A DNA stretch of 64,000 nucleotides from AP-15 sp963785565 (GTDB lineage Bacteria; Pseudomonadota; Alphaproteobacteria; ATCC43930; CGMCC-115725). Below the pieces are notes generated by a model. That model ran no database searches, was not told where the DNA came from, and worked only from the letters and a program-made list of their open reading frames with translations. The first letter of the stretch is position 1. Every line of letters starts with the position of its first letter. This document shows positions 17,813 through 26,762 of the stretch, piece by piece. Both the position numbers and the translations under genes were made by a program. The stretch is from NCBI GenBank assembly GCA_963785565.1, contig CAWAVV010000034.1, positions 54,535 through 118,534 of the forward strand, given 5' to 3'.

Positions 17813-17999
17813 CTTCGTAGGTCGGCGTGGTAACGCTGGCGTTGCCCTCGGGCGCTCGCAGCGCGTGCCTGCCGGCCGAACCTCTTGCGGCAATGGCGGC
17901 GCGGAGCGCGCGCACAGTTGGGCATCGACGCCTTGGCCTGTCCGTCGATATCGCGGACAATTCATTGACGAGTTGGGGCGCGTAGTCAGGGAGAGAGCG

Positions 18000-18458
18000 A
18001 TGCTGAGAACGATCAACGACGCTGGACTTAATCTGATCAAGTCCTGTGAAGGCTGCCGGCTTGCCGCCTATCAAGACGTGGCGGGGATTTGGACGATCGG
18101 CTATGGCCATATCCGCGGCGTTCGACAAGGCATGACCATCACCGAACAACAGGCCACCCAGTTCCTGCAGCAGGACTTGGTTGATACCGAGACGGCCGTC
18201 GATTCGATGACGTCAGCCGCTCCAACCACAAATAACCAATATGCCGCCATGGTTTCCCTCAGTTTTAATATCGGATCTGGAAATTTCAGGACATCGTCGG
18301 TTTTGAGATTTCATCTCGCACGCGACTACACCTCCGCCGCCGACGCGTTCCTGCTTTGGGATAAGAGCCATGTGAACGGGGAGTTGGTAGAGGTCCAGGG
18401 GCTTCTCAATCGGCGGCGGGCGGAGAGGGATCTGTACTTGACTCAAGACGCGATGTGA
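18000..18458 (+). CDS. Phage-type lysozyme (glycoside hydrolase family 24)
   Basis: 152 residues. Cleaves the beta-1,4 bond between MurNAc and GlcNAc. The T4-lysozyme catalytic triad is visible in a compact N-terminal stretch: Glu of SCEGC, Asp of AAYQDVAG and Thr of IWTIGYGH. The ending RRRAERDLYL is also typical. The start is the ATG at 18000 after GGGAGAGAG. There is no signal peptide or SAR segment, so export would need a holin, yet no other phage gene is near. It overlaps the next gene by four bases (GTGA), implying translational coupling. Confidence 0.85.
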   Translation: MLRTINDAGLNLIKSCEGCRLAAYQDVAGIWTIGYGHIRGVRQGMTITEQQATQFLQQDLVDTETAVDSMTSAAPTTNNQYAAMVSLSFNIGSGNFRTSSVLRFHLARDYTSAADAFLLWDKSHVNGELVEVQGLLNRRRAERDLYLTQDAM

Positions 18459-18907
18459 CCCTGCGAACCGCTCGGTTTCTGGCGCTGCTGGCGTGGTCGG
18501 GTTTTATCTGCGGCGCTTCGGGTGCGGCCGAATTAGCGCACGCGCCGGCGGAATGGCGTGGCGCGTGGCTGCTGGACCGGGACGCCGGAGCATCGGCGGT
18601 CAGTGCCCTCGATCCCGCGCAAGCGCGCGCGTTGCTCGGCACAACCTTGTTGCTGGACGGAGGCGCGGCGCTTGGCGAACTTGCTTGCCCGTTGCCGAGT
18701 TTTCAGGTGTCGAGCGAGGCGAAAGAAGATTTCACCGTGGATTTCCGCATCCAGCCAGCCGACCTCGGCATCAAGGATGATCCGGTAAGCGTGTTGAACG
18801 TTGATTGCGGAAATTATGCATATAGCTTCATTCGTCTCGCGGCCGATCGTGGGCTGGTAATCTACCAAGGCCATTTTTTTGGAGCGGCCAAGCGCGTGAG
18901 CCGATAG
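18455..18907 (+). CDS. Secreted protein of unknown function, coupled to lysozyme
   Basis: 150 residues beginning at a GTG that overlaps the lysozyme stop (GTGA). A signal peptide is evident (MTLRTARFLALLAW, then GASGAAE). The mature part has a WRGAWLLDRDAG start and several beta-rich segments with two cysteines (ELACPLP and VDCGNYAY), in a style common in small periplasmic domains. I do not recognise the family. Coupling to a lysozyme makes an inhibitor or immunity-like role conceivable, but this is inference from position only. Confidence 0.6.
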   Translation: MTLRTARFLALLAWSGFICGASGAAELAHAPAEWRGAWLLDRDAGASAVSALDPAQARALLGTTLLLDGGAALGELACPLPSFQVSSEAKEDFTVDFRIQPADLGIKDDPVSVLNVDCGNYAYSFIRLAADRGLVIYQGHFFGAAKRVSR

Positions 18908-19029
18908 GAGCGCAAGTGTCCACCGGGCGATGCCGCCCGCACATGCTCCTCCATATCTTTACGCAACCTGCAACTCTTATCCCGAAGCACATCCCCACAA
19001 CCTATATCCTCTGCCCTTTATAGTTTCCC

Positions 19030-19720
19030 TGCCTTCCCGGCGAAGGCCGGGACCCATAGCCGGCATGGATAGCGGCCTTCACCGGTATGACGAAGGGCTT
19101 GGCGGGCTGCAATGAGAGCAGTGGTATGAACCAAACCGATGGCTCTCATTGCCGATCGTCGTCGCCCCGTGCGCCTTCAGCCCACGGACATGTTCCGTAT
19201 GGAAAGCGCGGGTCTAGGGCATCAAAAGGGATTTTAGCTGCTGCGGGTTCCCGCTTTCGAGGCTGTAATCGCATTGGCAGCATTCTCTAAACGTCTCCCC
19301 CGCGAAAGCGGGGGCCTAGGGCAAGTGACTGAAATCCCTGGGTCCCCGCTTGCGCGGAGGGTTGTCCGGGGAAAGCAGGCTGTGATCGCAAAGCTTGAAT
19401 TGCAGCCGTGTTTTTCGTCTTGGCCGGGCTTGGCCCGTGGGCCTTCAGCCCACGGGCTAGACCCGTGGGCATCCACGTCTTTTGGCGCCGGAAGTGAAGA
19501 CGTGGATACCCGGCACAAGGCCGGGCAAGACGATCTCCGATTGTCTCTGACATCGGTGAAACGCCAATAAATTGTAACAACATTTTCCCCGGACAGCCCT
19601 GCGCTTGCGCGGGGACGATGAAATGTCTGTCCGCAGAATTTCCTGAGAGCCTCTTTCGCGGGCAAGACAGAAAAGAGGACGAATGCGAGCGTCAAATTCA
19701 CAACGCTAGCCTATGGCCCG
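19030..19720. repeat. Mosaic of palindromic intergenic repeats
   Basis: This stretch holds no convincing gene but many perfect inverted repeats: CCCCCGC/GCGGGGG at 19297-19314 with a GAAA loop, CCCGTGGGC/GCCCACGGG at 19434-19456, an 11-bp stem ATCCACGTCTT/AAGACGTGGAT at 19471-19507, and CCCGGCACAAGGCCGGGCA at 19509-19527. The last recurs exactly at 33226-33244. A further segment, 19654-19699, resembles 32174-32221. These look like REP-type dispersed elements accumulated in an unselected region. Confidence 0.7.
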
Positions 19721-19743
19721 CGCACGCGGATTTACGCGACGCC

Positions 19744-20163
19744 TCACTTTTCGTAAGCAGCAATCTGGCCGTCGAACCACGCGAGGTCATTGGGCAGTGC
19801 CGCGTTGCTCGGCGACTGCCGCGCAAGCCGTGAGATGATGTCCCGTCCTTGCAGGAATGCGCCGAGCGTGTCCTCACGCAAACCCTGCTGCGCTTCGACC
19901 ATCGCCACGCGGCCGTAACTCAATGCCAGATCGCGCTGCCAGCCGGCGTTGCCGCTTAGGTTATGCACCCAGCTCCGGGTCCATTGCGCCGCCCGCCCGA
20001 AAGGTTCGAATATGGCCGAGGAGGAACTGGCTGCTGGGCAGAAAATGGCGGCCCCACGGTCGAGGCCGCCTGGGCGGCCGTCAAACCGAATGTTGCGCAG
20101 TCGTGGCCATGCGTAGATTCCGAGGGTTGTCGCAGCTCTCTCCCAGAGCCGAGGATTGGTCAC
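19744..20163 (-). pseudogene. TPR-protein remnant (C-terminal fragment)
   Basis: 139 codons open, but only the last 69 or so (19744 to about 19953) are recognisable: SGNAGWQRDLALSYGRVAMV and LARQSPSNAALPNDLAWFD, the tandem repeat found in large TPR proteins that often follow NB-ARC, kinase or cyclase domains. The upstream 70 codons share nothing with that family, so the gene has lost its 5' portion, probably by the rearrangement that produced the neighbouring repeat-rich DNA. Expression is doubtful. Confidence 0.5.
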
Positions 20164-20275
20164 GAAGCGGGACCACCGTCGGCCTCACGGCGGGGCCGGA
20201 ATTTAAGCACTTCTCCGCGCGATTTTGTGTTGCGATTGACGAACCGCCCTCCGCAGCGCCAGGGAGACAAGCGCC

Positions 20276-21736
20276 ATGACGATCAGCCAAGACAGCGCCA
20301 CACCATCCGTCGTTCGCAACGCGGCTGAGGGAAAGCCCGCGGAATCAAACCGGCGTCCAAAACTGGGCCGGAAGCAAAATCGAGCGACGCGCGGCCGTCG
20401 CACGATGCACGGCGTCACGCCTTCGATCAGTCTCGACGATGTTCTGATTACGACAGAGCTGCGGAGGCGCGTTTCACGGAGATCGCATCTCCATGGGGCA
20501 GCCTCAGCCTTGCAAGAGCTTGCCCAGCAGGTCGAAAAGCGCCCTGCAGACGTGCTTCCGTCTTTTGTCGAGATCGCGAGGAAGCTCTGCAAGGCGGGAT
20601 CCGCCGGGATCAGCGTTTACGAACCGCAACCGGACAACGCCGGTATTTTCCGATGGCACGCGCTGACCGGAAAGGCTGCGCCCTTCGGCGGAGAAACGAC
20701 ACCGCGAGATTTCAGCCCGTGCGGCATTTGTCTTGATAAGGCCGAAGCAATCCTTATGGATCGTCCGGGCCGGCTTTATGATTGGTTGAATCTCCCGGAT
20801 TTGCCGGTTGCCGAGGCTCTCCTGGTGCCGTTGTTCGTCGCCGGCCCCAAGCCTTTTGGGACGCTCTGGCTGATGTCTCACGACGACAAGCGGTTCGACC
20901 GGGGCGACGCTTTGGCGCTGAGCGAGATGGCGACCTTTCTCAATCTTGCTTTGAGCATGATTGCCGACATCGAGGACAAGGATGCCGCACTCCAGCAAGC
21001 CGAAGCAGCCCTGCACCAATCCTCCAAACTGGCAGCCTTGGGGCAGCTTACCGGAGGGATAGCACACGACTTCAATAATCTTCTCACCGTGCTGGGGGGC
21101 CATCTCGAACTGATCAAAGAGCGAGCCCGGGACGATAAGATCAAGCGGATTGCCGAGCGTGGGATCAAGGCAGCATTTCGGGGCGAAAAGCTCGTGCAAC
21201 AAGTTCTGTCTTTTGCGCGACGACAGCCCCTCCGTCTCGATTTGATCGACATTGAGATCGTGGTGGACGAAATCGTCGACTATCTTCGGCTGATGGCGGA
21301 CTCTTTGATCGTGAAGAAACAGATTGCCGAGAACCTGTGGCCGCTGCGCGCCGACCAAGATCAATTGCTGCTGGCGATCCTCAACATCGCCATCAACGCC
21401 CGAGATGCGATGATACCAGGGGGTGGCGTGCTGACGATCGATGTGCGGAACGCGGCTTTGCAGAACGGTCCGGACGACGACGGGTTGACCGGCGATTTCG
21501 TCGCGCTTGCTATTTCCGATACCGGCGCCGGGATGTCCGCAGAAACCCTGGGACGCGTCTTCGAGCCGTTCTTCACAACCAAGGCGGAGGGTCAAGGGAC
21601 GGGCCTCGGCCTCAGCATGGTTGCCGGCTTCGCCAAGCAGTCGGGCGGAACCGCTCATATCAACAGTGAAATCGGGCGTGGCACCTCGGCGACCATCTAT
21701 CTTCCCAGAGCGCCGACTGACCTCACCGTCTCGTAG
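20276..21736 (+). CDS. GAF-domain sensor histidine kinase
   Basis: 486 residues, no transmembrane segment. A GAF domain spans roughly residues 76-232 (with the SPCGICLDK motif frequent in this sensor subgroup), followed by a HisKA dimerisation domain with phosphoacceptor His264 in GGIAHDFNNLL, and a complete HATPase_c: N box NIAINARDAM (Asn374), DTGAGM (415-420) and GTGLGL (441-446). A cytosolic small-molecule or light-type signal is likely for a GAF input. No response regulator lies beside it, so it is an orphan kinase. It sits in an accessory region between repeats. Confidence 0.88.
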   Translation: MTISQDSATPSVVRNAAEGKPAESNRRPKLGRKQNRATRGRRTMHGVTPSISLDDVLITTELRRRVSRRSHLHGAASALQELAQQVEKRPADVLPSFVEIARKLCKAGSAGISVYEPQPDNAGIFRWHALTGKAAPFGGETTPRDFSPCGICLDKAEAILMDRPGRLYDWLNLPDLPVAEALLVPLFVAGPKPFGTLWLMSHDDKRFDRGDALALSEMATFLNLALSMIADIEDKDAALQQAEAALHQSSKLAALGQLTGGIAHDFNNLLTVLGGHLELIKERARDDKIKRIAERGIKAAFRGEKLVQQVLSFARRQPLRLDLIDIEIVVDEIVDYLRLMADSLIVKKQIAENLWPLRADQDQLLLAILNIAINARDAMIPGGGVLTIDVRNAALQNGPDDDGLTGDFVALAISDTGAGMSAETLGRVFEPFFTTKAEGQGTGLGLSMVAGFAKQSGGTAHINSEIGRGTSATIYLPRAPTDLTVS

Positions 21737-21975
21737 GTCAGGCATTCTGTCACGGCTCTATCGACACGCGAGTGATTGACCTCGCCTCTGCGCCACGCGG
21801 TGGGCGCCGCAGACCCCACGCTCTCAGGTCGCATCAATAGTTTGACACAATGATGTGATAGTCGCACCGTTGCCGGTGGCGGTTCGCACGGCGCCGGGAG
21901 GAGAAGACCTCTTGTATTCGGCGGTCTGCCGCTGGTGTGGATATAGAAAATCTGCTGGCTTTGCTTTCCCGTGAT

Positions 21976-22144
21976 TTCCCGGTTCCGTCGATTTAATTCC
22001 CGGTTAGGCCGGCAAAAATTCCCGGTTCTCCCGCAACGGGAATTTGCTCGCAATGGCTTGATCTGTATGCCATTTTCGCGGTCGAGTCGGTCTCGCGCGG
22101 CGAAAATCGCCAAGATTCCCGGTTCTTTTCCCGGCTCACGGGAA
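21976..22144. repeat. TTCCCGGTT repeat cluster upstream of dapD
   Basis: Four direct copies of TTCCCGGTT (21976-21984, 21997-22005, 22019-22027, 22116-22124), the first three spaced 21-22 bases (two helical turns), plus an inverted pair TTCCCGG/CGGGAA at 22128-22144. The rest of the 513-base gap between the kinase and dapD holds no supported gene. The array could be an operator, an iteron-like remnant or an element end. Confidence 0.6.
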
Positions 22145-22249
22145 TACGCCGCCGCCGGCTGCCCTAGCCGCCCGGCCTTCGGTTGACACCGCGGGGTAGG
22201 GTCGATCATGGTGCGCGCCGTTCGCCAGCATCCACCCTCGGAAGACGCC

Positions 22250-23107
22250 ATGACCGATGCCGATCTCGCCGCCGCCGTCGATGCCGCCTGGGAGGCGCGC
22301 GACGGGGTTTCGCCGTCGACCAGGGGGGCCTACCGCGACGCGGTCGAGGCCGCGCTCGACGGGCTCGATTCGGGGGAATTGCGGGTCGCCGAGAAAACCG
22401 CGCAGGGCTGGCAGGTCCACCAATGGCTGAAAAAGGCGGTGTTGCTGTCGTTCCGCCTCAACGACATGGTCGAGATCCCCGGCGGCCCGACTGATCCCGA
22501 GCGCGGGGCCTCGCGGTGGTGGGACAAGGTGCCCTCGAAATTCGCCGGCTGGTCGTCGAACCGTTTCCGCGATGCTGGGTTCCGCGCCGTCCCGGGCGCG
22601 ATCGTCCGCCGCTCGGCCTATATCGCGCCCAATGTCGTGCTGATGCCGAGCTTTGTGAATGTCGGCGCCTATGTCGACAGGGGCACGATGGTCGATACCT
22701 GGGCGACGGTCGGGTCCTGCGCCCAGATCGGCGCCAACTGCCATCTCTCGGGCGGGGTCGGCATCGGCGGGGTGCTCGAACCGTTGCAGGCCGAACCGGT
22801 GATCATCGAGGATGACTGCTTCATCGGGGCGCGCAGCGAGGTGGTCGAAGGGGTCATCGTCGAACGAGGGTCGGTGCTGGCGATGGGCACCTTCATCAGC
22901 GCCACGACCAAGATCGTCGACCGTAATACCGGCGCGATCCATCTCGGCCGGGTTCCGGCCTATTCGGTGGTGGTGCCGGGCTCGCTGCCGGGCCGGCCAT
23001 TGCCCGACGGCAGCCCCGGCCCCAATCTCTATTGCGCGGTGATCGTCAAGACCGTCGACGCGCAGACCCGCGCCAAGACCGCGATCAACGAATTGCTGCG
23101 CGAATGA
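22250..23107 (+). CDS. dapD: 2,3,4,5-tetrahydropyridine-2,6-dicarboxylate N-succinyltransferase
   Basis: 285 residues. DapD succinylates tetrahydrodipicolinate in the succinylase branch of lysine and meso-DAP synthesis. The C-terminal half is a left-handed beta helix of hexapeptide repeats (AYIAPNVVLMPSFVNVGAYV and VGSCAQIGANCHLSGGVGIG), preceded by the N-terminal helical domain with the RLNDM segment. The ATG at 22250 is chosen over an earlier GTG/ATG because GGAAG lies just upstream and family members start here. It overlaps dapE by ATGA, an operon. Confidence 0.95.
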   Translation: MTDADLAAAVDAAWEARDGVSPSTRGAYRDAVEAALDGLDSGELRVAEKTAQGWQVHQWLKKAVLLSFRLNDMVEIPGGPTDPERGASRWWDKVPSKFAGWSSNRFRDAGFRAVPGAIVRRSAYIAPNVVLMPSFVNVGAYVDRGTMVDTWATVGSCAQIGANCHLSGGVGIGGVLEPLQAEPVIIEDDCFIGARSEVVEGVIVERGSVLAMGTFISATTKIVDRNTGAIHLGRVPAYSVVVPGSLPGRPLPDGSPGPNLYCAVIVKTVDAQTRAKTAINELLRE

Positions 23108-24264
23108 GAAATGCCGCCATCGACCCGGCGGCGCTCGCCGCCGAGCTGATCCGCCGGCCGAGCGTCACCCCCAAGGACGAGGGCGCGCTCTCGATCGTCG
23201 CCGGATATCTCGAAGACCTCGGTTTCACCTGCCACCGCCTCGTGTTCGGCGGCGACGGCAGCGACGCGATCGTCAACCTCTATGCCCGCCTTGGCGAGGG
23301 GCGGCCCAATCTGTGCTTTGCCGGGCACACCGACGTGGTGCCGCCGGGGGCGCGCGAGGCCTGGTCGTTCGACCCGTTCTCCGCGAGCCTGCGCGACGGC
23401 GCGCTGTGGGGCCGCGGCGCGGTCGACATGAAGGGCGCGATCGCCGCCTTCATCGCCGCCGTCGAGCGCTGGCTTGCCGAACGATCCTCCGGCTTTGCCG
23501 GCTCGATCAGCCTGCTGATCACCGGGGACGAGGAAGGGGCGGGGGTCGACGGCACCAAAAGAGTGCTCGAATGGCTGGCCGCGCGCGGCGAGACGCTCGA
23601 TGCCTGCCTCGTCGGCGAGCCGACCTCGGCCACGGCGCTTGGCGACATGATCAAGATCGGCCGGCGCGGCAGTTTGACCGGGCGGCTGACCGTTCACGGC
23701 GTTCAGGGCCACACCGCTTATCCGCACCTCGCCGACAACGCCGCCCATCGCCTTGTCGCTATGCTGCATGCGCTGACATCAGCCGAGCTCGACCGCGGCT
23801 CCGAGCATTTTCAACCTTCGACCTTGCAGGTCTCGACGATCGATATCGGCAACCCGGCCGCGAATGTGATCCCGGCCGTGGCGCGGGCGGTATTCAACAT
23901 CCGCTTCAACGATCGCTGGACCGGCGAGAACTTGAAACATTGGATCGCCGAGCGCCTCGGCGCGGTTGGCGGGCATTATGAACTCCAGGTCACGGTCAGC
24001 GGCGAGTCGTTTCTGGTTCCTCCCGGCATCGTCAGCGATCGGCTCGCCGAGGCGATCCGCCGCGTCACCGGCCGAGTGCCCGAGCTCAGCACCACCGGCG
24101 GCACTTCGGATGCACGCTTCCTTCATGCTTATTGTCCGGTCGCCGAATTCGGCCTTGTCGGACAGACCATGCACCAGGCCGATGAACGGGTCGATCTCGC
24201 CGATCTCGCCGCCTTGACCGAGATCTACCGCACTTTCCTCGACCTGTTCTTCGGAAATCCCTGA
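23104..24264 (+). CDS. dapE: Succinyl-diaminopimelate desuccinylase
   Basis: 386 residues. The dinuclear zinc M20 peptidase-fold enzyme hydrolyses N-succinyl-LL-DAP to LL-DAP and succinate. The metal-site motifs are intact: FAGHTDVVPPG, WGRGAVDMKG (bridging Asp) and the catalytic pair in TGDEEGAG. The C-terminal TGGTSDARF holds the last zinc histidine region. It starts at the ATG overlapping the dapD stop, so both enzymes are produced from one message. Confidence 0.95.
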   Translation: MRNAAIDPAALAAELIRRPSVTPKDEGALSIVAGYLEDLGFTCHRLVFGGDGSDAIVNLYARLGEGRPNLCFAGHTDVVPPGAREAWSFDPFSASLRDGALWGRGAVDMKGAIAAFIAAVERWLAERSSGFAGSISLLITGDEEGAGVDGTKRVLEWLAARGETLDACLVGEPTSATALGDMIKIGRRGSLTGRLTVHGVQGHTAYPHLADNAAHRLVAMLHALTSAELDRGSEHFQPSTLQVSTIDIGNPAANVIPAVARAVFNIRFNDRWTGENLKHWIAERLGAVGGHYELQVTVSGESFLVPPGIVSDRLAEAIRRVTGRVPELSTTGGTSDARFLHAYCPVAEFGLVGQTMHQADERVDLADLAALTEIYRTFLDLFFGNP

Positions 24265-24281
24265 CCGGCGCCGAGCGCCCG

Positions 24282-24860
24282 ATGGCCGCGACGGCATGGC
24301 GGGACGAGGTGCGCTCGGCGATTGTGGGGAGCTTACGGCTGGCGAAAGGCGATCGCGGCGGGCTCGCCTGTTTCGACCGCTCGCTCGACGGATTCTGGCG
24401 CTCATTCTTTGCCGGTGTGCTGAGCTATCCGCTCTACTTGGCACTGCTGACGATGCGGGTCAGCGCCGCCGAATGGGAGGCCGCGGGCGTCCTGCGCATC
24501 ATTCTGGTCGAGACGATCGGCTATGTGATCGCCTGGGTCGCCTTTCCCCTGCTGATGCTGTCGGTTACCCGCTGGATCGGCCGCCAAGGTCGCTTCTTCG
24601 ACTTCATGGTGCCGTACAATTGGTGCCAACTGCCGCAGAGCGTGCTGTTCGTGCTGGTCGGTCTCGGGGTGGAAAGCGGCATCCTGGGCGATCCGGCGGC
24701 GCAGGCAATCGAAGCCGCGGCCGCCATCGCCGTCCTCGTTTACGAGTGGTACATCGCCCGGGTTGCACTGGAGTCGAGCGGTGCCGCAGCAACGCTCGTT
24801 GTCCTCGTCGATCTCGTCCTCGGGGTTGTCGTCAGCCGCGCCGCCGGCAGTCTTTATTAA
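24282..24860 (+). CDS. Polytopic membrane protein of unknown function
   Basis: 192 residues with about five hydrophobic helices (SFFAGVLSYPLYLALLTM, RIILVETIGYVIAWVAFPLL, SVLFVLVGLGV, an AAAIAVLVYEWYIA helix and a final ATLVVLVDLVLGVVV). It follows dapE by 17 bases and is probably cotranscribed; similar small membrane proteins often sit at this place in alphaproteobacterial dap loci. Family not recognised. Its 3' end overlaps the convergent gene by four bases. Confidence 0.65.
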   Translation: MAATAWRDEVRSAIVGSLRLAKGDRGGLACFDRSLDGFWRSFFAGVLSYPLYLALLTMRVSAAEWEAAGVLRIILVETIGYVIAWVAFPLLMLSVTRWIGRQGRFFDFMVPYNWCQLPQSVLFVLVGLGVESGILGDPAAQAIEAAAAIAVLVYEWYIARVALESSGAAATLVVLVDLVLGVVVSRAAGSLY

Positions 24861-25813
24861 CGCCCGGCGAACGGGTCCGGCTGGTCCGGCCGGGGCGGCG
24901 TCAAGGTCTGATCCTGAAGCTGACCGGCGGGCAGGGCCCGACGGGCAGGCGGGATCTGGTCCGCAGGTTGGGTCTGCCTGGTCAGCTGCGACACGAGCTG
25001 GTCGAACGACTCGGTCTGATCCGGCGGCGGGGTCAGGGACCGGGCGAGACGAGGCTGCCGCGGCGCGGGCGACGCGTCATCGCGGGCGGGTCGAAAATGC
25101 GCCTCTCGCGATGCGGTTCGCGCGTGCTCGGGCGGCAGATGGCGCGCTGGCGGATGCCCTGCCGCGTAATAGGAAGCGGCCTTTCGCGGAGATGGCGGGG
25201 GCGGGGTGGCATCGGGCGCGGCGACGGGGGAGGCCGCGGGGATCGACGCAGGCTTTGGCGCCGGGACGGCTGGCGGCGGCGATATGCTGCTCGGGACCGC
25301 AGGCGCGACGGTCTGGACGGCTTTGATCGGCGGCGGAGCGGTTGCGGCGGCCGCCGCTGGCTGCGGCGCGGCCGGCGGGTCGGGGATAGCGGCGGCTGCC
25401 GCGGTGACATGCGTTGCACCGGCGTCGGGCGATATCGGCGGCGGAAGCGGCGCTGATTTGGGCTCGGAAGCGGCGACGGTCTGCCTCACTGGCCGCGAAA
25501 GCAGCGAAAATCCGATGCCGTAAGAGGCGCCGATGACGCCGATGGCGACCAGGCCGACAAGGGCGAGAAACGCCAGCGTGCTCGCCGGCAGCCCAGGCTT
25601 GCCGGTGGCGAGGCGATCGGGCGCGAAAGGCGTCGGCGACAAGACCGGAACATGCCCGCCGGTCCCGACCGGCGAGGCCACCCGCGCATCGGCGACCGGC
25701 GGATCGATCGGCCGAACCCCGGATGCCGGGAACAGCCGCGGCTCCGCACGTTCCGGTCGGGGCTCTACCCTGGGCAGAGTAAGCGAGAGGTCGTCAAATA
25801 TATTCTTGCCCAT
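24857..25813 (-). CDS. Proline/alanine-rich single-pass membrane protein
   Basis: 318 residues. A cytoplasmic N-terminal segment (MGKNIFDDLSLTLPRVEPR) leads to one transmembrane helix at about residues 79-103, then a long Pro/Ala-rich low-complexity periplasmic part and a short Gln/Pro C-terminal tail. The architecture resembles TonB-like or cell-envelope linker proteins but no known C-terminal domain is seen. Composition is extreme, yet the codon pattern and conserved-looking N terminus support a real gene. Function unknown. Confidence 0.55.
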   Translation of the reverse strand: MGKNIFDDLSLTLPRVEPRPERAEPRLFPASGVRPIDPPVADARVASPVGTGGHVPVLSPTPFAPDRLATGKPGLPASTLAFLALVGLVAIGVIGASYGIGFSLLSRPVRQTVAASEPKSAPLPPPISPDAGATHVTAAAAAIPDPPAAPQPAAAAATAPPPIKAVQTVAPAVPSSISPPPAVPAPKPASIPAASPVAAPDATPPPPSPRKAASYYAAGHPPARHLPPEHARTASREAHFRPARDDASPAPRQPRLARSLTPPPDQTESFDQLVSQLTRQTQPADQIPPARRALPAGQLQDQTLTPPRPDQPDPFAGR

Positions 25814-25934
25814 TTATCGCCTCATTCTCGCCGTCTTCCGTCGAACAACCTCGCAAAACATAACAATGCGCGCCGTATGCTGGTAAATCGTGCTTGATCG
25901 CCCGGCGCCTTCACCATCTTGCACCGTCGATAGG

Positions 25935-26762
25935 TTAATTATTAAACATGAAACCTGTTTGCAACCCTGACTTCAGCGCCAGGGTGCGGCAGGATATGTC
26001 TTTTACGAGTTCGCGATAGCGGTCGGGATACTTGACCTCGACCAGATAGAGCCCGTCGGCCGGGGCGGTAGGGCCGCCGGCGCGGCGGTCGCGGGCGGCG
26101 AGCGCCGTACCGACGTCGTCGGGCTGCCAGCGGCCGAGCCCGACCAGCTCCAAGGTGCCCGCCATATTGCGCATCTGGCGATGCAGGAACGAGCGTGCCC
26201 GCGCCTCGATGCGAATCTCGTCGCCGATGCGGGTCACGTCGAGCGCATCGAGCGTCCTGAACGGCGATTTCGCCTGACACAGCCGGTCGCGAAAGGTCGT
26301 GAAATCGTGGTGGCCGACGAGATGGCGCGCGCCTTCGCGCATCGCCTCGACGTCGAGCGGCGGAGCAACCCGCCACACCCGGCCGCGCTCGAGCGCCGCC
26401 GGCGAGCGCCGGTTGAGGATGCGAAAGACGTAGACGCGCAACATGGCCGACAGGCGCGCGTCGAAATCCTTGGGCGCGGGCTCGGCGGCGAGCACGCTGA
26501 TCGCGGCCGGGCGCAGGTGGTGGTTGACCGCGCCGCGCAGCACCTCTGCCGGCGCCGAGCGCGCAAGGTCGAGATGCGCCACCTGACCCAGCGCATGAAC
26601 CCCGGCATCGGTGCGCCCAGCGCCGTGCACTGCGACCCTTTCGCCGCAAAAGCGCATGACCGCGGTTTCGAGCGCTTCCTGCACCGACAAGCCCTGCGGC
26701 TGGCGCTGCCAGCCGACGAGCCCGGCGCCGTCATATTCGATCGTCAGCTTGTAGCGGGGCAC
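25935..26762 (-). CDS. truA: tRNA pseudouridine(38-40) synthase
   Basis: 275 residues. TruA isomerises uridines 38-40 in the anticodon stem of many tRNAs. The start MPRYKLTIEYDG, the catalytic-Asp motif GAGRTDAGVHALGQ and the HHDFTTFR and RNMAGTLELVG segments are all canonical. A short extra tail after the usual end (the last 20 residues, to FMFNN) is unusual. The start codon overlaps fmt by 19 bases, so the fmt-truA pair is transcribed together. Confidence 0.95.
   Translation of the reverse strand: MPRYKLTIEYDGAGLVGWQRQPQGLSVQEALETAVMRFCGERVAVHGAGRTDAGVHALGQVAHLDLARSAPAEVLRGAVNHHLRPAAISVLAAEPAPKDFDARLSAMLRVYVFRILNRRSPAALERGRVWRVAPPLDVEAMREGARHLVGHHDFTTFRDRLCQAKSPFRTLDALDVTRIGDEIRIEARARSFLHRQMRNMAGTLELVGLGRWQPDDVGTALAARDRRAGGPTAPADGLYLVEVKYPDRYRELVKDISCRTLALKSGLQTGFMFNN

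Noticed and set aside
18000..18458. A prophage around the lysozyme gene
   Set aside because: No integrase, terminase, capsid, tail, holin or attachment-site pair was seen on either side; only the lysozyme is phage-like.
19030..19720. A CRISPR array
   Set aside because: The repeats are different palindromes at irregular spacing, not identical direct repeats with uniform spacers, and no cas genes are present.
20504..21745. A 413-codon open frame antisense to the histidine kinase
   Set aside because: The plus strand encodes complete GAF, HisKA and HATPase motifs; the antisense translation shows none.
24296..25456. A 386-codon frame on the plus strand crossing two genes
   Set aside because: The translation is an arginine/glycine-rich low-complexity string spanning both the membrane protein gene and the antisense of the Pro/Ala-rich gene.
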